A stretch of 16,749 nucleotides of DNA from Fimenecus sp051881435 (GTDB taxonomy: Bacteria; Bacillota; Clostridia; Oscillospirales; Acutalibacteraceae): contig JBJEPW010000005.1 in assembly GCA_051881435.1 (NCBI GenBank), positions 1-16,749 of the forward strand, read 5' to 3'. The notes below the pieces were generated by a model that saw only the letters and a list, made by a program, of their open reading frames with translations, had not been told where the DNA came from and made no database searches. A program made the position numbers and the translations under genes. Below, in pieces: positions 14,167 to 16,749 of the stretch (the first letter of the stretch is position 1; every line of letters begins with the position of its first letter).

Positions 14167-14379
14167 ATGATAGTATTTGATAACCTTTGGACTACGCTGA
14201 AAGAGAAACAAATTACGCAATATCAGCTAATCAAAAAATACGGTATCAGCACAGGCCAGCTTGACAGACTGCGAAAAAACGGAAATGTCAGCACATTTAC
14301 GCTCAATACACTGTGTAGAATACTTGAATGTGAATTATCGGATATTGCAAGCTATATTCCCGACTCCAATCAGAAGTAA
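14167..14379 (+). CDS. small XRE/Cro-type helix-turn-helix regulator
   Basis: A 70-aa protein that is almost entirely one Cro/C1-type DNA-binding domain. ITQYQLIKKYGISTGQLDRL (residues about 16-35) is the helix-turn-helix, followed by the helices of NTLCRILECELSDIASYI. There is no sensor or dimerisation extension, so it probably works as a simple dimeric repressor. The ATG at 14167 has AAGGTGG 4 nt upstream. It is divergent from the 40-aa ORF/surface-protein operon, with a GCCCG-AATA-TGGGC dyad between them. A second copy of that dyad lies in the promoter at 9273-9301. The sequence supports it as the regulator of both, but binding is inferred. Similar proteins occur in phages and mobile elements; no other mobile genes are seen here. 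Confidence 0.82.
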   Translation: MIVFDNLWTTLKEKQITQYQLIKKYGISTGQLDRLRKNGNVSTFTLNTLCRILECELSDIASYIPDSNQK

Positions 14380-14449
14380 GCCTTGTAATCTGTTCCCCTT
14401 TCACCTATTAGACAATTGAAAATGCAGAAAAGTTTTATTTTTTGCAAAA

Positions 14450-14481
14450 AAATTCCCGCTTTCTTTTGAAAACGGGAATTT
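14450..14481. terminator. terminator after the XRE gene
   Basis: AAATTCCCG (14450-14458) pairs with CGGGAATTT (14473-14481). On the minus strand a run of seven T follows, making it strongest in that direction; on the plus strand only TTTAACTTT follows. It ends the XRE transcript weakly or stops minus-strand read-through from the tRNA side. Confidence 0.65.
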
Positions 14482-14534
14482 AACTTTATGCAAAATCTTG
14501 ACAAAGCCCTTGCAACCGACAAGTGCATATAGCT

Positions 14535-14691
14535 AATGAAATATCGCTGACGAGGTATGAAACATTTTGTCATACGACAAAATGTGAAATAAAATTCGTT
14601 CCCTCATACACCGCAGGCATATTGCATACGCGAAGCGTATTTCACATTACGAAGTAATATTTCACTCGTTCCGCAAGGGATTTATTTCATT
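14535..14691. repeat. MITE-like element with terminal inverted repeats and hairpins
   Basis: AATGAAATA (14535-14543) is repeated inverted as TATTTCATT (14683-14691), bounding 157 bp with no coding potential. Inside are three perfect hairpins: ACATTTTGTC with GACAAAATGT (14562-14585), ATACGC-GAA-GCGTAT (14626-14640) and ATTAC-GAA-GTAAT (14646-14658). ATTTCAC separates the last two. This fills most of the gene-free stretch between the XRE gene and the tRNA. I see no clear target-site duplication. Confidence 0.55.
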
Positions 14692-14692
14692 G

Positions 14693-14720
14693 AAAAAAGC
14701 ACGCCGAAGCGTGCTTTTTT
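14693..14720. terminator. terminator after tRNA-Arg
   Basis: A perfect 12-bp stem, AAAAAAGCACGC (14693-14704) with its partner (14709-14720), has a 4-nt loop (TTCG on the minus strand). On the minus strand it begins right after the tRNA CCA end and finishes in six T. Confidence 0.9.
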
Positions 14721-14721
14721 C

Positions 14722-14798
14722 TGGCGCGCCTGACTGGAGTCGAACCAGCGGCCTTCAGAGTCGGAGTCTGACGCTCTATCCAACTGAGCTACAAGCGC
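14722..14798 (-). tRNA. tRNA-Arg (anticodon CCG)
   Basis: A 77-nt cloverleaf on the minus strand. The acceptor is GCGCTTG/CAGGCGC with one G-U pair, the D stem is GCTC/GAGC, and the anticodon stem is TCAGA/TCTGA with loop CTCCGAC (anticodon CCG, codon CGG). The T arm is CTGG-TTCGACT-CCAG, the discriminator is G73 and CCA is encoded. It lies 44 nt past ychF on the same strand. An extended -10 (TGTATAAT, main hexamer 14846-14841) overlapping the ychF stop codon could give it its own promoter, but the -35 is poor; otherwise it is cut from the ychF transcript. Confidence 0.97.
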
Positions 14799-14803
14799 AT
14801 ATG

Positions 14804-14832
14804 AAACTGTTTAATATGTTATTAAACAGTTT
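14804..14832 (-). terminator. AT-rich hairpin between ychF and tRNA-Arg
   Basis: A perfect 12-bp stem (AAACTGTTTAAT, 14804-14815, with 14821-14832) has a 5-nt loop. It lies 9 nt after the ychF stop and 5 nt before the tRNA 5' end. It could be a weak ychF terminator, since a short TTT follows on the minus strand, or a structured leader of the precursor tRNA. Confidence 0.5.
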
Positions 14833-14841
14833 ATTATTAAA

Positions 14842-15936
14842 TTATACATTGAAACGAAACAACACAATATCGCCGTCGTTCATAACATATTCCTTGCCCT
14901 CACTGCGGACAAGTCCTTTTTCCTTTGCCGCCTGCATAGAGCCGCAAGCCATTAAATCGTCATACGCTATAACCTCGGCACGGATAAAGCCCCGCTCAAA
15001 GTCGGAATGGATTTTTCCTGCCGCCTGAGGTGCTTTTGTACCTTTTTTGATTGTCCACGCTCTTACCTCGGGCTGACCTGCGGTAAGGTAGGATATAAGA
15101 CCGAGGAGATTATAGGAGCGCTGAATGAGCAGGTCAAGCCCGCCCTTTTCAATGCCCAAATCGTTTAAGAACATTTCTTTTTCGTCCTTATCGAGTTCTG
15201 CAATTTGTGCTTCAAGCTCGGCACAGATAGGAAGAACCTCGGCATTTTCCGCCTTTGCGATTTCGCAAACCGCATTGTATCTTGCGTTTTCACGGATATC
15301 GTTTGCAAAATCCTCCTCGCTCATATTGCAGGCATAAATCACAGGCTTTGAGGAGAGGAGAGCAACCGTATTCATAATCTCTCTTTCTTCATCGTCCATT
15401 TCAACGGCTCTTGCGTTTATGCCGTTTTCAAGTTCACCGCGGAGTCTTTTGAGGAAATCCACCTCTTTTGCAAGGGATTTATCCCCTTTCATTGCCTTTG
15501 CACTACGATCGATTCTTCTGTCAAGAAGCTCAATATCGGACAAAATCAGCTCGAGATTTATGGTTTCAATATCACGCTGTGGGTCAACGCTACCCTCCAC
15601 ATGAATAATATCGTCATTATCAAAACAACGGACAACATGTATAATGGCGTCCACCTCACGGATATGGGACAAGAATTTATTGCCCAAGCCCTCACCCTTT
15701 GAGGCGCCCTTTACAAGACCTGCAATATCTACAAATTCGATTGTTGCAGGAGTTGTTTTAACGGGATTATACATTTCTGTCAGTTTATCAAGCCTGTAAT
15801 CGGGCACGGCTACAACGCCCACATTGGGCTCAATGGTACAAAAAGCATAGTTTGCGGACTGTGCGCCTGCATTTGTAATTGCGTTAAAAAGCGTACTCTT
15901 ACCCACATTGGGAAGTCCTACTATTCCTAACTTCAT
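14842..15936 (-). CDS. ychF: redox-regulated ATPase/GTPase YchF (OBG family)
   Basis: A 364-aa cytosolic P-loop NTPase of the universally conserved Obg/YchF group, which binds ribosomes and hydrolyses ATP. GLPNVGKST (residues 7-15) is the Walker A/G1 motif. FVDIAGLVKGASKGEGLGNKF covers G3 and the family signature. The coiled-coil region spans about 125-200. The C-terminal TGS-like domain ends with AYDDLMACGSMQAAKEKG and GKEYVMNDGDIVLFRFNV. The ATG at 15936 has AAGGA 8 nt upstream and gives the normal family length; an upstream start at 15957 would add seven non-family residues. The gene has its own promoter overlapping that of the divergent tcdA. It is followed by a hairpin and tRNA-Arg. Nothing appears damaged. 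Confidence 0.97.
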   Translation of the reverse strand: MKLGIVGLPNVGKSTLFNAITNAGAQSANYAFCTIEPNVGVVAVPDYRLDKLTEMYNPVKTTPATIEFVDIAGLVKGASKGEGLGNKFLSHIREVDAIIHVVRCFDNDDIIHVEGSVDPQRDIETINLELILSDIELLDRRIDRSAKAMKGDKSLAKEVDFLKRLRGELENGINARAVEMDDEEREIMNTVALLSSKPVIYACNMSEEDFANDIRENARYNAVCEIAKAENAEVLPICAELEAQIAELDKDEKEMFLNDLGIEKGGLDLLIQRSYNLLGLISYLTAGQPEVRAWTIKKGTKAPQAAGKIHSDFERGFIRAEVIAYDDLMACGSMQAAKEKGLVRSEGKEYVMNDGDIVLFRFNV

Positions 15937-15970
15937 CAATATCATCCTTAAAAGCAATTTCTAACAGAAC

Positions 15971-15999
15971 ATTATACACTATTGCCGAAAGGATTTCAA
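15971..15999 (-). promoter_or_regulatory. promoter of ychF
   Basis: On the minus strand, TTGAAA (15999-15994), 17 bases, then TATAAT (15976-15971) preceded by GTG, close to an extended -10. The ychF start codon follows after about 35 nt. It overlaps the divergent tcdA promoter. Confidence 0.75.
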
Positions 16000-16010
16000 T
16001 ATGTTAAAAT
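15982..16010 (+). promoter_or_regulatory. promoter of tcdA
   Basis: TTGCCG (15982-15987), 17 bases, then TAAAAT (16005-16010), with the tcdA ATG 20 nt downstream. It interleaves with the ychF promoter on the other strand, so the two may compete for RNA polymerase. Confidence 0.55.
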
Positions 16011-16029
16011 AAAACTCAGGTGATAATTT

Positions 16030-16734
16030 ATGCTTGAATTTTCAAGAACAGAAAGACTTATCGGTAAAGATGCGCTTTCAAAACTTCATAACGCAAATAT
16101 AATAATATTCGGCTTGGGCGGCGTGGGCTCTTATGCTGCCGAAGCTCTCGCCCGATGCGGAGTGGGGAAAATGACGGTAGTAGATAAGGACACGGTGGAT
16201 ATTACAAATATAAACCGTCAGCTTTACGCCCTACACTCTACCGTTGGGAAAAACAAGGCGGAGATAGCATCAGAGCGTATCCGTGACATCAACCCTAAAT
16301 GCGAAGTTACTCCCGTGGTAAAAATGTATATGCCTGAAAACTCCGACGAGTTTATGCTCTCCCAATACGATTACATTATTGACGCTATTGATAATGTGAC
16401 GGCAAAAATCGACCTTGCAATAAAAGCGGAACAGCTAAACATTCCCATAATCGCTTCCATGGGCACGGGGAACAAGCTTGACCCCACCGCATTTAAAATA
16501 AGCGATATTTACAAGACAAGTGTTTGTCCCCTGTGCAGAGTTATGCGCAGAGAATTGAAAAAGCGTGGTGTGAAAGGCTTAAAGGTGCTCTATTCGGAGG
16601 AGGAGCCTAAAACAGACGGTGAACGAACCCCTGCGAGCATTGCATTTGTTCCCTCGGCGGCAGGGCTGATTATTGCAGGCGAGGTTGTTAAGGATATAAT
16701 AAAAAAAGGAGCTGTAAAAAAACAGCGGAATTAA
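16030..16734 (+). CDS. tcdA: tRNA threonylcarbamoyladenosine dehydratase (TcdA/CsdL, ThiF/E1 family)
   Basis: A 234-aa cytosolic E1-like enzyme that uses ATP to dehydrate and cyclise the t6A base 37 modification of ANN-decoding tRNAs to ct6A. FGLGGVGSYAAEAL (from residue 27) is the nucleotide-binding glycine loop. D52 and NINRQLYA (60-67) follow in the canonical order, with DAIDN at 118-122. CPLCRVMRRELKKRG (166-180) has the family's conserved Arg block plus a CxxC pair. FVPSAAGLIIAGEVV forms the C-terminal helix. AGGTGAT precedes the ATG at 16030. It is divergent from ychF. Its last nine codons and stop lie in the 44-bp inverted repeat at the window edge, so the exact C-terminus should be treated with care; the length agrees with the family. 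Confidence 0.93.
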   Translation: MLEFSRTERLIGKDALSKLHNANIIIFGLGGVGSYAAEALARCGVGKMTVVDKDTVDITNINRQLYALHSTVGKNKAEIASERIRDINPKCEVTPVVKMYMPENSDEFMLSQYDYIIDAIDNVTAKIDLAIKAEQLNIPIIASMGTGNKLDPTAFKISDIYKTSVCPLCRVMRRELKKRGVKGLKVLYSEEEPKTDGERTPASIAFVPSAAGLIIAGEVVKDIIKKGAVKKQRN

Positions 16735-16749
16735 AAGCCGGGATTCACG
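16706..16749. repeat. 44-bp inverted repeat, right copy
   Basis: Exact reverse complement of 12-55. It covers the last nine codons and stop of tcdA plus 15 bases, and ends with the window. See the left copy. Confidence 0.9.

Noticed and set aside
14535..14691. Possible CRISPR array from the repeated hairpins
   Set aside because: The repeats are short, unequal and closely packed, with no regular spacers and no cas genes.
14722..14798. tRNA-Arg as an integration site for the accessory region
   Set aside because: No repeat of the tRNA 3' end was found elsewhere in the window and no integrase gene is present.
14690..15028. Plus-strand frame of 112 aa containing DWSRTSGLQSRSLTLYPTEL
   Set aside because: This is the antisense translation of the tRNA-Arg gene, a well-known false protein, running on into the antisense of ychF.

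Overview
The window looks like a fragment of an uncultured low-to-moderate-GC Firmicute, most likely a gut Clostridia/Oscillospiraceae-type bacterium. The reasons are strong AGGAG-type ribosome binding sites, sigma-A promoters with 17-bp spacers, a GH36 alpha-galactosidase, Gram-positive lipoprotein and cell-wall-anchor-like signals, and a Firmicutes-style tRNA-Arg. This is inferred from sequence features; no database search was possible.

Left third (1-7.4 kb): a carbohydrate-use locus. A DRE-TIM (HMGL-like) aldolase gene has its own consensus promoter with a large palindrome just downstream. Upstream of it lies a two-gene minus-strand operon, a calcineurin-like metallophosphoesterase followed by a GPH-type sugar:cation symporter. 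The phosphoesterase reading frame is broken at an A7 run. An AraC-family regulator lies between this operon and a plus-strand alpha-galactosidase. The same 20-bp motif (18/20 identical) lies about 93 bp before the first codon of both the operon and the galactosidase gene, in the same orientation relative to each, so the regulator probably controls both.

Middle (7.4-14.4 kb): an accessory surface/sensing region. On the minus strand, in transcription order, are a 40-aa ORF, a secreted protein with an IPNTS-plus-hydrophobic-tail anchor, a transmembrane ECF-like sigma factor with a large outside domain, a lipoprotein of unknown function, a four-helix membrane protein, and a second lipoprotein whose outside domain resembles that of the sigma factor. 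A divergent 70-aa XRE-type regulator sits at the right edge. Two minus-strand promoters, before the 40-aa ORF and before the membrane protein/lipoprotein pair, carry nearly identical -35/operator/-10 blocks with GCCCG-AATA-(C/T)GGGC between the hexamers. They therefore look like one small regulon. The membrane protein also has a long hairpin overlapping its Shine-Dalgarno sequence.

Right end (14.4-16.75 kb): core genes. These are a 157-bp MITE-like hairpin element, tRNA-Arg(CCG), the ribosome-associated ATPase ychF, and divergently tcdA (tRNA t6A dehydratase), with overlapping ychF/tcdA promoters. The last 44 bases of the window, which include the end of tcdA, recur as an exact inverted copy at bases 12-55. 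This is either a genuine inverted repeat or an assembly fold-back.
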